From contig JACKHM010000001.1 in assembly GCA_020638995.1 (NCBI GenBank), positions 248,001-312,000 on the forward strand: DNA of 64,000 nt, read 5' to 3'. Numbering within the stretch: position 1 is the first letter of the stretch; every line of letters starts with the position of its first letter. Position numbers and translations under genes: made by a program. The DNA comes from Planctomycetaceae bacterium. GTDB taxonomy: Bacteria; Planctomycetota; Planctomycetia; Pirellulales; Pirellulaceae. Shown here piece by piece: positions 63,808 through 64,000 of the stretch. The notes beneath the pieces were generated by a model, which saw only the letters and a list, made by a program, of their open reading frames with translations, was not told the DNA's origin and did not search any database.

Positions 63808-64000
63808 GTGTCAAGCAATCTTTCAGATTCGCAACCGCTTTCCGCTGACAAATCTCCGCATGTCATACGTCTGCATGGACCCTGGCGTTATCAACCGCTC
63901 GCGTTAACTGAATTGCAGGCGAACGGCGACTCGATCGAAATCGGTGGCGAGTTGCCGCCCGCGGGAACCGTGAAGATTCCTGGCGATTGGACCGATTCAC
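63808..64000 (+). CDS. Unknown protein, N-terminal 64 residues (cut by window edge)
   Basis: A GTG at 63808, ten bases after the epimerase stop, opens a frame that runs off the window: SSNLSDSQPLSADKSPHVIR, then LHGPWRYQPLAL, and later LPPAGTVKIPGDWTDS. The G-P-W-x-Y/F and K-I-P-G-D-W text resembles the start of galactose-binding-like beta domains, such as those at the N-terminus of glycoside hydrolase family 2 proteins. Too little is present to say more. There is no signal peptide. Confidence 0.6.
   Translation, partial: MSSNLSDSQPLSADKSPHVIRLHGPWRYQPLALTELQANGDSIEIGGELPPAGTVKIPGDWTDS

Overview
The window reads as chromosomal DNA of a planctomycete, most likely of the Pirellulales type. This rests on gene content seen directly: a DUF1549/DUF1553 protein with cytochrome-like Cys/His motifs next to a DUF1501 protein, a type I sulfatase, a secreted subtilase carrying an N-terminal motif common on planctomycete exported proteins (ETFEERLALTAQP), ExbB/ExbD genes next to a giant toroid-domain protein, and several small proteins of a kind seen mainly in this phylum. 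No rRNA, tRNA, CRISPR array, transposase or phage gene was seen. Both ends cut through genes.

Layout. Positions 1-3.7 kb hold surface-polysaccharide genes: a partial wecC-like dehydrogenase and wecB on the minus strand, divergent from a wecA-like phosphoglycosyl transferase. A multidomain secreted subtilase follows (3.7-6.6 kb). From 7 to 18 kb there are small unknown genes, a sensorless histidine kinase, nadD, priA, a membrane histidine kinase with a periplasmic CxxCH motif, rnhA and recG. From 17.9 to 24.8 kb a minus-strand run encodes metH, a sulfatase and a GT39-like glycosyltransferase; the last carries a 34-bp perfect inverted repeat inside its coding sequence. From 25 to 32.4 kb there is a second polysaccharide block: a membrane protein plus a CpsD-like P-loop protein without the Walker A lysine, UDP-glucuronate epimerase, glmS and a second nucleotide-sugar dehydrogenase. 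recQ follows, then a sigma-factor-like protein with a signal-peptide-like N-terminus and a tandem pair of membrane GTPases.

From 39.5 to 45.5 kb a minus-strand operon runs ECF sigma, anti-sigma-like protein, coiled-coil protein, DUF1549/1553 protein, DUF1501 protein, and ends in a strong hairpin. From 45.7 to 50 kb there are a double ABC-2 permease and two overlapping DUF21/CBS membrane proteins. From 52.6 to 62.5 kb a Tol/Ton-like operon encodes a 1,070-residue TPR protein, ExbB, ExbD and a 1,665-residue protein with three membrane helices, a linker of about 1,200 low-complexity residues and a C-terminal alpha-toroid. The window closes with an SDR-type nucleotide-sugar epimerase and the start of another gene.

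How the genes fit together. GlmS, WecB, the two dehydrogenases, two epimerases, the WecA-like enzyme and the P-loop protein would together supply and start an aminosugar/uronic-acid polysaccharide. The most unexpected signals are a shared C-terminal tail (T-R-R/K-A-A or close) on six unrelated proteins, the REP-like palindromes found both between genes and inside one gene, the signal-peptide-bearing sigma-like protein, and the ExbBD operon with its giant tethered toroid.
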